From Anaerolineaceae bacterium (GTDB lineage Bacteria; Chloroflexota; Anaerolineae; Aggregatilineales; Phototrophicaceae), in contig JACKCG010000001.1 of NCBI GenBank assembly GCA_020634135.1, positions 434,001-498,000 on the forward strand: a stretch of 64,000 nt of DNA, given 5' to 3'. The notes beneath the pieces are model-generated. The model was not told where the DNA came from and ran no database searches. It saw nothing but the letters and a program-made list of their open reading frames with translations. The position numbers and the translations under genes were made by a program. Shown here piece after piece: positions 8,467 through 16,845 of this stretch. Position 1 is the first letter of the stretch; each line of letters starts with the position of its first letter.

Positions 8467-9605
8467 GCCATTGCCTCGATTACCCATTGAAAGTAGTTGA
8501 CTGTGCTGCGGGCGATATGCTCCCAGGTGAACTCCCCGGCCAGTAGCGCGGCCTGTTTCTGCAATCTGCTACGGATATCCGGGTATTCAAGTAACCGTCG
8601 CAGCGTTTGCGCCAGCGCCACGCTGTTCCCCGGCGGCACAAACAGCATGTTGTTGCCATCCAGAAACGCCGGGATAGCCGTTTGCGGTGTGGTGGTGACA
8701 ATTGCGCAGCCATAGCGTATCGCCGCCATCAGGCTGCCACGCCGGTAGGACGCGCCATCCAGGAACGGCAACACCGTAACGTCACTGGCAGTCAGGAACG
8801 CGCCAACAGACACTTCATCAATGAATCCCGTGCGGTGGATATAGGGGGCCAAACCCATAACCGTGATTTGCCGGTCTAAATGCTCAGCATAAGCAAGATT
8901 TGTCGGGTCACTGCTGCCCACATCACCGATGAGTACCAGTCGCACCGGGACACCACCCTCCCGTAGTTCCGCCAATGCCATCAACAGTGTATCCAGTCCT
9001 TTACTGCTGTTGATGAGGCCGAAGTATGCCAGCAGCAAGTCATCTTCCTGTGCGCCCGCTTTCTCCCGCCATATCGCCGGGTCAAAGTCTTCTGGTAGCG
9101 CGTCCAGGATATTGCTGCCGATGGGGATTAACTCACGAGATGGAAGACCATCCAGACGTTCCCAGTCTTCGTGATTGGTAACGAGAACTCCCCGTGAGGC
9201 TTTCGCCAGGCGGCGTACAATCCAGTCGCGCAGCGGCCCGGCTTTCGGGAAGAGATACGGGTAACGCAGATCGTGAAATGTGGTGACCACCGGGCAGGCA
9301 CATAGAATATCCGGCAGGAAGTGAATCCAGGGTGACATGCCATACGCCGCTGTCTGGTACTGGAGATTTACCACATCCAACTGGTGTTTCGTCGCCCACT
9401 GGTTCATGGTTCTCAAGCAGCGTGGACCCCACGCCATCAGCGTGTTTGTCAGGTGAATGCGGCTGTCCGCGTTCTTAGCGGCGGTGCCGCTGAACACATA
9501 TACCTGCTGCCCCAGGTCTGCCAGTTCACCTGCCAGGATCCGGGCGTATGCCCCCACACCGCCTTGCATAGGGGGATATTCCCCGCTGATAATCCCGATT
9601 CGCAT
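8463..9605 (-). CDS. Glycosyltransferase family 4
   Basis: 380 residues, GT-B fold. N-terminal GISGEYPPMQGGVGAYARIL is the usual donor/acceptor glycine loop. The C-terminal half contains the GT4 region: LAYFGLINSSKGLDTLL, then FLTASDVTVLPFLDGASYRRG, where the E of the usual EX7E motif is not obvious, and GNNMLFVPPGN. Soluble or peripheral enzyme adding a sugar from a nucleotide donor at the cytoplasmic face. ATG 9605 overlaps the TGA of the upstream GT2 gene (TGATG), which favours it over the TTG at 9608. Part of the five-gene polysaccharide operon. Confidence 0.88.
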   Translation of the reverse strand: MRIGIISGEYPPMQGGVGAYARILAGELADLGQQVYVFSGTAAKNADSRIHLTNTLMAWGPRCLRTMNQWATKHQLDVVNLQYQTAAYGMSPWIHFLPDILCACPVVTTFHDLRYPYLFPKAGPLRDWIVRRLAKASRGVLVTNHEDWERLDGLPSRELIPIGSNILDALPEDFDPAIWREKAGAQEDDLLLAYFGLINSSKGLDTLLMALAELREGGVPVRLVLIGDVGSSDPTNLAYAEHLDRQITVMGLAPYIHRTGFIDEVSVGAFLTASDVTVLPFLDGASYRRGSLMAAIRYGCAIVTTTPQTAIPAFLDGNNMLFVPPGNSVALAQTLRRLLEYPDIRSRLQKQAALLAGEFTWEHIARSTVNYFQWVIEAMA

Positions 9606-10534
9606 CAACTGACCTTTAATCCTGAGCGCAGCACCTGCCAGTAAGCTGAGACACGCTCCCGGCGTAGTGCCCGTTTATGACCGATCAAACCCTTAAGTCC
9701 CTCCAGGATAAGTTGCCATAAATAGAGCAGCAGCAGCACACCACGCAGCGTCTGTGCCGCTAACCAACCATGATACTTGCGGAAATAACGAAGCTTGCTC
9801 TGCTGAAAATAGATGTGCCGCCGTGCGGTTACCTGATCGGTGCTCCTGCCGCCATGATGCTTAATATGTGCCGTACCCAGGTAGACCACCCGCCAACCAG
9901 CATCTTTTGCGCGTTTGCACCAATCCATCTCCTCAGAATACATCACATAGCCCTCATCCAGCCCGCCAAGCTGCGCGTAGACTTCACGTCGTGCCAGCAG
10001 CGCCGATCCCTGCACCCAGTCCACGTCTGTCACCGTGTCGTCGGGCACGTCGGCCACATAGTAGCGATCCAGCAGAGATCTCGGCGCGAAGGGCCGCAAC
10101 CAGGTGCTTTCGAAGAGAGCCGTTGCCAGGGTGGGGAAGCGCCGCCGGGTAGATTGTGTTGTGCCATCAGTGTTGAGGGTGTGCGGCCCGACAATACCGA
10201 CATCCGGGTTGGCATCCAGGTGGGCGACCATCTGTGCCAGTGCGTCACCCATGATTTCCGTGTCCGGGTTGAGCAGCAGCAGATAACGCCCGGCAGCAGC
10301 GCGCAGTCCGATGTTATTGCAACGGGTGAATCCCAGATTTTCGCTTTGCGCCAGCAGCTTGATCTGAGGGTAATGCTCATGCAGTAGGGCGGTCGTGTGG
10401 TCGCTACTGCCCGAATCTACTACGATGATCTCGCTGGACAGGTTCGCCGCCTGGTTTGCCAGAATGCTGTCTAAACATGCCGCCAGCACCTCAGCCACAT
10501 TCCAGCTGACAATGATGATTGAAAGGTCTACCAT
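9605..10534 (-). CDS. Glycosyltransferase family 2 (rhamnosyltransferase-like)
   Basis: 309 residues with a GT-A fold: VDLSIIIVSWNVAEVLAACL, VDSGSSDHTTALL, LGFTRCNNIGLRAA, LLLNPDTEI (the DXD-like metal site) and GWVQGSALL-type segment DWVQGSALLARREV. YVMYSEEMDWCKRAKDAGW matches the catalytic acidic motif (EDVDLCLR type). A C-terminal hydrophobic stretch suggests membrane association. The sequence style is that of cell-wall rhamnosyltransferases. GGAGG lies 9 nt before the ATG. It is the first gene of the operon running down to 2494. Donor sugar not determinable; nearby gmd and rmd could supply GDP-6-deoxyhexose. Confidence 0.9.
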   Translation of the reverse strand: MVDLSIIIVSWNVAEVLAACLDSILANQAANLSSEIIVVDSGSSDHTTALLHEHYPQIKLLAQSENLGFTRCNNIGLRAAAGRYLLLLNPDTEIMGDALAQMVAHLDANPDVGIVGPHTLNTDGTTQSTRRRFPTLATALFESTWLRPFAPRSLLDRYYVADVPDDTVTDVDWVQGSALLARREVYAQLGGLDEGYVMYSEEMDWCKRAKDAGWRVVYLGTAHIKHHGGRSTDQVTARRHIYFQQSKLRYFRKYHGWLAAQTLRGVLLLLYLWQLILEGLKGLIGHKRALRRERVSAYWQVLRSGLKVS

Positions 10535-10669
10535 GACACAACATTCCTCCCCAATCCGGCGATTTTACCAACAATTTACAAATTCGCGCAGCCTCATCAT
10601 AGATAGATTACAAATCGAGGGCATGATTGGGACAAGTAACCATTGAGCCATTATCAGGAGTGTGAACCT

Positions 10670-11692
10670 ATGAACGCAAAGCGATATCTCACAAGTCTCG
10701 TACTCATCGGCCTGCTGGCACTGGGCGTGACCGCCGCCAGTGCGCAGGATACAGCTACAACTGACCAACCAGGTGTGCTGCGACAAATAGTTGAAATCGT
10801 TGCTACTGAAACAGGTCTCGAACCGGCAGAGATCGTCGCCCAGGTGCGGGAAGGCTCAACCGCAGCGGACATCATCACAGCCAATGGGGGTGATGTCGAG
10901 GCGGTCAAAGCGGAACTCGTTAGTGTGCTGACGGAACGCATCAACACGGCAGTCGCCAACGGGCGTATCATCCAGGAACGTGCTGACACGCTGCTGAGCA
11001 ACCTGGATAACCTGGTCAATCGTGCTCTTAACGGCGAACTGCGCCCTGTCAATAATCCGAACCGCCCAAACCTGGCGAATCGGACACGGGCGACGGCAGT
11101 CGCCGGGCGTGACCTGATACAGGCTGTGGCCGAAGAGACAGGCTTGAATCAGGTGAATATATTGCGGCAGGCACGTAATGGTGTGACCCTCGCAACCATC
11201 ATTACCGATAACGGCGGTAGTGTAGACAATGTGATTGCGGCAGCAGTCACATCCGCCACCGGGCAGATTAACGCGGCACTAGCAGAAGGCAAGCTCACTC
11301 AGGCACAGGCCGATGCGCTATTGGAACGCCTTGAAGCGACAATGACCGACGCAGTGAATGGCGAACTCGAACGCCCGATTGTGCGGCAGACCGCCCAGCA
11401 GATACTTGGTACGGCAGCGGTTCGCCAGGTCGCAGATGCCGCAGGAATGGATTTTCAATCGGTTGTCACAGAACTCCAGTCTGGTAAATCGGTGGCGACT
11501 ATCCTGGGTGAACATGGCGTGGATGTGAACATCTTCATTGAGAACGCCGTCAATGCAGCAGCCGAACGACTTAACGAGCAGGTAGCCGCTGGCAGACTGT
11601 CTCAGGAACTCGTTGACCAGCGCCTGGAAGCCTTACGTACCCGGCTGACGGACCTGGCAAACCGCACTTTTCCTGCTGACGCTGGTGAATAG
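10670..11692 (+). CDS. Secreted protein with three tandem ~90-residue helical repeats
   Basis: 340 residues from ATG 10670, with AGGAG 9 nt upstream. A signal peptide (residues 1-27, cut after AASA) is followed by three copies of an approximately 90-residue module near residues 35-120, 133-225 and 238-325. Each repeat has the pattern ...ETGL...I..Q.R.G.T.A.II..NGG.V, then a second helix pair with R/QINxA...G.L.QxxADxLL and ends near LxN/DxxNGEL. The middle part resembles DUF2680-like helical units seen in secreted proteins of Gram-positives and Chloroflexota, but I cannot name a family. No enzymatic motif or cysteine was seen. It stands alone, divergent from the polysaccharide operon. Confidence 0.75.
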   Translation: MNAKRYLTSLVLIGLLALGVTAASAQDTATTDQPGVLRQIVEIVATETGLEPAEIVAQVREGSTAADIITANGGDVEAVKAELVSVLTERINTAVANGRIIQERADTLLSNLDNLVNRALNGELRPVNNPNRPNLANRTRATAVAGRDLIQAVAEETGLNQVNILRQARNGVTLATIITDNGGSVDNVIAAAVTSATGQINAALAEGKLTQAQADALLERLEATMTDAVNGELERPIVRQTAQQILGTAAVRQVADAAGMDFQSVVTELQSGKSVATILGEHGVDVNIFIENAVNAAAERLNEQVAAGRLSQELVDQRLEALRTRLTDLANRTFPADAGE

Positions 11693-11737
11693 GCCATTAC
11701 CACCTAATTCTGACCGGCAGGTCGGATGCGAGAAAAC

Positions 11738-11756
11738 AAGGGGCTTTATGCCCCTT
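11738..11756 (-). terminator. Intrinsic terminator of the rmd-gmd-tatD unit
   Basis: AAGGGGC and GCCCCTT form a 7-bp stem with a 5-nt loop, overlapping the tatD stop. On the minus strand it is followed by GTTTTCTC, a U-rich tail. On the plus strand no U-tract follows, so it mainly serves tatD. Confidence 0.75.
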
Positions 11757-12546
11757 ATCGCGTGTCCAATCGGAACAGTCGTTCCGCATTGGCGGTTGTT
11801 ACCTGCCCCATTGTTTCGACACTCACTTGTTTGAGTGCTGCCAATCGCTCGACAATATGCGGGATGTAGGCTGGTTCGTTGCGTTTGCCTCGGTGTGGCG
11901 TAGGAGTCAGGAACGGGCCATCCGTTTCCACCAGAATTCGGTCTAGAGGAATGGTCGCCGCGATACGGCGCAGATCATCCGCCTTTTTAAAGGTAATCGG
12001 GCCGGTAAAGCCGATATAAAACCCTGCGTCCAGTGCCCGGTCTGCAACCTCCTGAGGGGCAGAGAACGAATGCAGCACGCCGGGACGTTCTTTGAGTGAG
12101 TCGGGTAAATCTTGGCTCCACGATTCCAGAATGGCGACCACATCCTCGCTGGCCTCACGGTTATGGATGATGACCGGCAGTTCCAGCTGTGCCGCCAGCG
12201 CCAATTGTGCTCGGAAGGCTTCAGCCTGGATGGGTTTGGGGCTTTTATCCCAATAGTAATCCAGCCCGATTTCGCCGATAGCGACCACTTTAGGAGATTT
12301 CGCCAGCGTTTCCACTTCACTCATCATCGCTGGCGTAAAATCCGCCGTGCTGTTGGGATGCACACCGGCAGTGGCATATACTTCTGCATACTGCTGGGCG
12401 AGAGCGATGATAGCGCGTGTGTTTTCAATGTTAATCGCCGGGTTGATGATGCGCCTCACCCCCGCTTCAGCGGCGCGGGCAATCACCTCCGCCCGATCCT
12501 CATCGTAGGCATTGAAGTCTATATGGCAATGGGTATCTACGAGCAT
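11755..12546 (-). CDS. tatD: TatD-family metal-dependent hydrolase/DNase
   Basis: 263 residues. MLVDTHCHIDFNAY carries the HxH metal ligands, EIGLDYYWD the catalytic Glu and Asp region, LPVIIHNREA the next His, VLHSFSAP another His and LVETDGPFLTP the final Asp. This is the full TatD TIM-barrel set; the family has DNase and related phosphoesterase activity. ATG 12546 overlaps the TGA of gmd (TGATG); an in-frame GTG lies one codon earlier. Coupling with gmd looks like simple operon packing and does not prove a shared pathway. Confidence 0.93.
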   Translation of the reverse strand: MLVDTHCHIDFNAYDEDRAEVIARAAEAGVRRIINPAINIENTRAIIALAQQYAEVYATAGVHPNSTADFTPAMMSEVETLAKSPKVVAIGEIGLDYYWDKSPKPIQAEAFRAQLALAAQLELPVIIHNREASEDVVAILESWSQDLPDSLKERPGVLHSFSAPQEVADRALDAGFYIGFTGPITFKKADDLRRIAATIPLDRILVETDGPFLTPTPHRGKRNEPAYIPHIVERLAALKQVSVETMGQVTTANAERLFRLDTR

Positions 12547-13520
12547 CACAGGTTATGTTGCGCCTTGAGTAATTGCATATCCGCTTCGACCATCATCTGG
12601 ATCAGTTGTTCGAATGAGACTCTGGGTTCCCAGCCAAGCTGCATTCCGGCTTTTGCCGGGTCGCCCACCAGCAGATCCACCTCTGCCGGGCGCATGAAGC
12701 GTTCATCCTGCACTGTGTACTTTTTCCAGTCCAGGTCGAGTGCACTGAAAGCAACTGTCAGTAATTTTTCAACCGAGTGAGTTGTGCCGGTAGCAATTAC
12801 ATAGTCTTCGGGTTTGTCCTGCTGGAGCATCAGCCACATAGCTTCCACGTAGTCCCCGGCAAAGCCCCAGTCACGCTGAGAGTCCAGGTTGCCAATACGC
12901 AGTTCGTTTGCAAGCCCCAGTTTAATTTTGGCGGCGGTATAGGTCACCTTGCGTGTAACAAATTCATAACCGCGTCGCGGGCTTTCGTGGTTGAACAGTA
13001 TGCCGCTGGTGGCGTGCAGGTTATAACTCTCACGGTAGTTGACCGTAATCCAGTGACCGTAGACTTTCGCCACTCCGTAAGGGCTGCGTGGGTAGAACGG
13101 CGTCGTTTCACGCTGGGGGACTTCTTGCACCTTGCCGAACATCTCGCTGCTGGAAGCCTGGTAGAACCGGATTTCCGGGTCAACGGTGCGAATTGCGTCC
13201 AGAAGGCGGGTGACACCCAGGGCAGTGACATCTCCGGTAAAGACCGGCTGTACCCACGATGTCTGCACGAAACTTTGTGCTGCCAGGTTGTAGACTTCCT
13301 GTGGGCGAATGTCACGCAGCGCGTTCGTCACACTGGTCTGGTCGAGCATGTCGCCGGGGATCAGCGTAATCTGATCCTGAATATGCCGGATACGCTCAAA
13401 GTTGAGGGTGCTGGTGCGTCGTACCATGCCATATACATCATACCCTTGTTTGAGCAAAAACTCGGCCAGATATGAACCGTCCTGGCCGGTAATGCCAGTA
13501 ATAAAGGCACGCTTTTTCAT
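12546..13520 (-). CDS. gmd: GDP-mannose 4,6-dehydratase
   Basis: 324 residues from ATG 13520 (GGAG 11 nt upstream; the frame extends to 13544 with no ribosome site). Short-chain dehydrogenase fold: AFITGITGQDGSYLAEFLL is the NADP-binding glycine loop, with YNLAAQSFVQTSW, QASSSEMFGKVQEVPQ and YGVAKVYGHW (the YxxxK catalytic pair) and LFNHESPRRG, all diagnostic of Gmd. It converts GDP-mannose to GDP-4-keto-6-deoxymannose in the cytoplasm. The next upstream gene encodes the matching reductase, so the pair should make GDP-rhamnose or a related 6-deoxyhexose for the glycosyltransferases nearby. Confidence 0.96.
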   Translation of the reverse strand: MKKRAFITGITGQDGSYLAEFLLKQGYDVYGMVRRTSTLNFERIRHIQDQITLIPGDMLDQTSVTNALRDIRPQEVYNLAAQSFVQTSWVQPVFTGDVTALGVTRLLDAIRTVDPEIRFYQASSSEMFGKVQEVPQRETTPFYPRSPYGVAKVYGHWITVNYRESYNLHATSGILFNHESPRRGYEFVTRKVTYTAAKIKLGLANELRIGNLDSQRDWGFAGDYVEAMWLMLQQDKPEDYVIATGTTHSVEKLLTVAFSALDLDWKKYTVQDERFMRPAEVDLLVGDPAKAGMQLGWEPRVSFEQLIQMMVEADMQLLKAQHNL

Positions 13521-13619
13521 GAATTTATTGACTCCGCTTCTCATTACCGGTATCTCTAATGATACCCTGGTCGTTTGTCCGGTATTAGATGATTATCCGC
13601 TGTTCAGCCCACGACTATG

Positions 13620-14582
13620 TTACGATGTGCCACCTGCCCGCACCCGCTGACGGCAGTCGTTCAAGATGTCCAGCAGTGACTTGTGAAGTGGGATTTCGGG
13701 CATCCATCCGGCAGCCGCGCCAAGTTTGCTGGCGTCGCCACGCTTGATCGGTACGTCCACAGGCAGGAAGCGGGCAGGGTCAACCCGCACTTCTACAGGG
13801 GTCGTGCTGTAACCGATCAGCGTATCCAACAGTTCCTGGATACTGTATGCCTGGCCGGACGCGACATTATAGGCCTCACCAGGTTTGCCGTGCGCCATGA
13901 TCAGGCGGTAAGCCCGCACGACATCGCGCACATCGGTGAAATCACGCCGGGCAGAAAGATTGCCCACCTGAATGACCGGCTGCTGCTGCCCAGCTTCAAT
14001 GCGTGCGATCTGGATGGCAAAATCCGGGGCGACAAATCCCAGGCTCTGGCCGGGGCCGCAGTGGTTAAAAGGCCGCGCCAGCATAATTGGCAGTTGATGA
14101 CTGAGAAAATACTGTTTTGCCAGCATATCCTGGGTAATCTTACTCACCCCATAGGGACTGGTCGGCAGAAAGGGTGTGTCTTCCGGGATCGGGCGATCTG
14201 GCGGGTCTACAGGGCGGTAAATTTCCGCCGAACTGATGATGACCATGCGCGGCTCAAGGTCAGCGGCCAGACATCCCAGAATCAGGTTCAGCTGTGCCCG
14301 AATATTGTTTTCTAAGGTTTCCCAGGGGGCCTCAAATGAGCGCCGGGGCGAGGCCTGCGCCGCCAGATGGTATATCTGTTCGGGGCGTATCTGGGCAATC
14401 AGGTCGCATACTGCACTGACATCTCGTAAATCGAGGTCGTACCACTTCCCGGATTCGGGCAGCGCTCCGGTGTTCGGGCCAAAAACCGTACCGTGAATTA
14501 CGGCGTCGGGTACCGTATTCAGGATGTGTTCAATCAGATGCCGTCCTGCGAATCCACTGGCTCCGGTGATGAGTATCCGCAC
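13620..14582 (-). CDS. rmd: NAD(P)-dependent epimerase/dehydratase, probable GDP-4-keto-6-deoxymannose reductase
   Basis: 320 residues. RILITGASGFAGRHLIEHIL gives the Rossmann glycine motif, IYHLAAQASPRRSFE and ISSAEIYRP the active-site region with Ser, and SPYGVSKITQ the YxxxK pair; RPFNHCGPGQ is typical of GDP-deoxyhexose reductases. It would reduce the Gmd product to GDP-D-rhamnose. I choose GTG 14582, which follows a GGGGCGGAATT ribosome-site region; a TTG at 14597 is the alternative. Ninety-nine nt separate it from gmd downstream on the same strand. The reductase call rests on pairing with gmd; another epimerase of this superfamily is possible. Confidence 0.82.
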   Translation of the reverse strand: MRILITGASGFAGRHLIEHILNTVPDAVIHGTVFGPNTGALPESGKWYDLDLRDVSAVCDLIAQIRPEQIYHLAAQASPRRSFEAPWETLENNIRAQLNLILGCLAADLEPRMVIISSAEIYRPVDPPDRPIPEDTPFLPTSPYGVSKITQDMLAKQYFLSHQLPIMLARPFNHCGPGQSLGFVAPDFAIQIARIEAGQQQPVIQVGNLSARRDFTDVRDVVRAYRLIMAHGKPGEAYNVASGQAYSIQELLDTLIGYSTTPVEVRVDPARFLPVDVPIKRGDASKLGAAAGWMPEIPLHKSLLDILNDCRQRVRAGGTS

Positions 14583-14642
14583 AATTCCGCCCCACAATTG
14601 GATGAATGTCAGGCTGCATTATAACGAATGCGCCTGTTGGCG

Positions 14643-16670
14643 CTAGTCCGAAGCGGGATATACAACCATGAAGGCATACCCCAGCGCCGAATCCGGGTAC
14701 TGATAAGCGATCAAGTCATAATGTTGGCCGGGTCCTAACTGCACGCTGGAAACTGTCGTGAGCAGTCTTCCTTGATTCAGGTCAAGCACGGAAAGATCAA
14801 AAGTGCCGCTGGACATCAGGATTGAGGCTGAAGACGTGCCATTCACCGCATCAATGCTCAAACGTCGGATTGAGTCCGGGATGCCGGGGGAGGGCGTACC
14901 TGTATCCACCATAGTTCCAGCCGCGGAATAGCCTATCCCCAAACGAGACCGTGATTCGCCGCTAAGGTTTATCAGGCGCAGGCGGGGGGATTGGTTGTCT
15001 AGAATCAAACCATCGTCCGGCACGAACAAAAGAGACAGGTTATCCCGGTCTGGCCCGTAGAGGATGATTGTGTAGGCCTGGTCGCTCGCTAGTTCCCAAC
15101 CCTCTTCTGCCAGATTCAGCCCGCCGCCGTTTTCCTGGGCGACAATAACTGGAGCGCGTTGGCTAGTCGTAACTAGCGCACTGCCCTGTCTGCTCCCCAG
15201 GTCGGAGACGACTGCCAATTCATTGATGAGGAAATCAACGGGTGTATCTGCCACATTGATAAAACGTAGTCGTGCTGGAGCGGTCAGAATGTCACCTTCG
15301 TCACCTGATGGTAGCTGCGTATCTACACCGACAGCCTCGCTCAGGATTATGGCCTGATTATCGCTGCGCCCGGTAATAAGATAAAGATAGCTTCTTCCCG
15401 CCTCCAGCGTGGCGCCCTGGATGAGTTCGGCGCTCACGCCGATGCCATCAGAGTTAATGCCTGTCCAGGAAAAATCAAAACTTCCGGCGGAAAGCTGCGT
15501 GGTGACAGGCGGTTGCCCATAGTCAACGGGGGATGCCAGGGGGATGGTTTCGGAGACCAGTGAAGGCACGTTTTCCAGTGTATTCACAAATGCGAGGTTC
15601 GCGCTATCAGGCGGTGTGGGAGCAAGGTTATCCATCGCCACCAATAAGCGCGGTTCACCGCCACTACCGAGCAGGAACAATGACACGTCTCCACGCTCCA
15701 GGAACAGCGTTTCGCTAATCAAAGGGACGCCGGTTGATGTGTCAACCCCGCCAGGATACACGGCTGCCTGGTGCTGGCCGGATGTAATCACGGTGCGCGC
15801 GCTGGCGCGATAGCTGCCCGTGTTTCCTGCCAGCAGTGCCCCGTCCAGATAAACGTCAATCGCGTCATAGGCGGGGGAAGCGTTGATGACCCGTGCGTTG
15901 GTACGCCCTGGCGCAGGGGCTATAACTGGGATTACGGAGAACGAGCTACCCTGCTGTATCAGTACCAGTGTATAGGCCTGTTGTTCCCGCAGCATAAGCG
16001 GATAATCGAGCAGCGTGGCTTCTTCGTTGGTGAATGTCAGCACGGTGTCGCCCGCTGGAACACTTTGCGGTGCCGAGGCTTCCTCCATGTTGACTGCTGC
16101 TGCAAGGGTAGTTTCGCCAGATACTATCGTCACCGGAGAACTGCTTGCCGCCTGAACAATCCGAATACTGCTTTCGTCAGTATCCACTGGCACGACCACC
16201 TCTTGCAAAGTGAAGAATGTTATTCCACTGCTGTCCTGGGTGAGGATCACCATCGCATTCTCATATTCTGGCAGAGTGGTATTGATCGTGAGCAATGGCT
16301 CCGTGTTTGAACTACCCCCGCTGGGGATGACGCGCAGTGTCACCACGCCGCCAGGTATGCTGACAGGTTCACTGTAACCACCAAAACTGAGATTGGTGGC
16401 GATGGCGGACTGGTCATAAAGAATGGTGAGCGTTGGCGAATTTGCTGCTGCATGGACAAAACGAATCTGCACCGGCTGCGGAGGGGTAGGCTGTGGTGTG
16501 GGAACAGTGGTGGGCGGTGAGTCCGTTGGCACTTCAGTAGCTGCGGTTTGGAGCAATGGGGCAGTGGTCGGCAGCGCCGGGGCATCACTGCTGGCACCCC
16601 CGCACGCCGCTAAGAGTGTCAGGATCACAAACCCAATAAATATCAGTCCCCATTGGCCGCGACGCATCAT
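14643..16670 (-). CDS. Lipoprotein with six DUF4397-like beta repeats
   Basis: 675 residues from ATG 16670 (AAGGGAAACG upstream). A much longer frame begins at 16892, but the internal MMRRGQWGLIFIGFVILTLL leads straight into the lipobox LAAC, so the inner start is right. A Pro/Thr linker (about residues 25-65) precedes roughly six 90-residue beta modules, each opening with a motif like IRFVHAA, IRIVQAA, ARVINAS, LAFVNT, LRFINVA or LRLINLS. These are DUF4397-like units. The protein should be a lipid-anchored, extracytoplasmic surface protein; ligand unknown. A paralogous-looking repeat protein lies directly upstream. Confidence 0.8.
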   Translation of the reverse strand: MMRRGQWGLIFIGFVILTLLAACGGASSDAPALPTTAPLLQTAATEVPTDSPPTTVPTPQPTPPQPVQIRFVHAAANSPTLTILYDQSAIATNLSFGGYSEPVSIPGGVVTLRVIPSGGSSNTEPLLTINTTLPEYENAMVILTQDSSGITFFTLQEVVVPVDTDESSIRIVQAASSSPVTIVSGETTLAAAVNMEEASAPQSVPAGDTVLTFTNEEATLLDYPLMLREQQAYTLVLIQQGSSFSVIPVIAPAPGRTNARVINASPAYDAIDVYLDGALLAGNTGSYRASARTVITSGQHQAAVYPGGVDTSTGVPLISETLFLERGDVSLFLLGSGGEPRLLVAMDNLAPTPPDSANLAFVNTLENVPSLVSETIPLASPVDYGQPPVTTQLSAGSFDFSWTGINSDGIGVSAELIQGATLEAGRSYLYLITGRSDNQAIILSEAVGVDTQLPSGDEGDILTAPARLRFINVADTPVDFLINELAVVSDLGSRQGSALVTTSQRAPVIVAQENGGGLNLAEEGWELASDQAYTIILYGPDRDNLSLLFVPDDGLILDNQSPRLRLINLSGESRSRLGIGYSAAGTMVDTGTPSPGIPDSIRRLSIDAVNGTSSASILMSSGTFDLSVLDLNQGRLLTTVSSVQLGPGQHYDLIAYQYPDSALGYAFMVVYPASD

Positions 16671-16763
16671 CGTTTCCCTTCCTTTTGCCAGCGAACAACA
16701 TGCCCCTATTGTAGCGAAAGGGTGGGGCACTGTCAGTAATGCGATAGTCCTGAGAAAATAACA

Positions 16764-16791
16764 GAGGGAGCGAGCCGCAGCCCGTTCCCTC
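16764..16791 (-). terminator. Intrinsic terminator after the DUF4397-SH3 gene
   Basis: GAGGGAGCG and CGTTCCCTC pair over 9 bp (one G-U) around a 10-nt loop. On the minus strand TGTTATTTTCTC follows. It separates the two DUF4397 genes, so they are probably transcribed independently. Confidence 0.65.
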
Positions 16792-16845
16792 CATGATCTA
16801 TGGCGCAAAGGGTTCATGCCCCTTGCGTGCAGTGTTACGCAGCCG

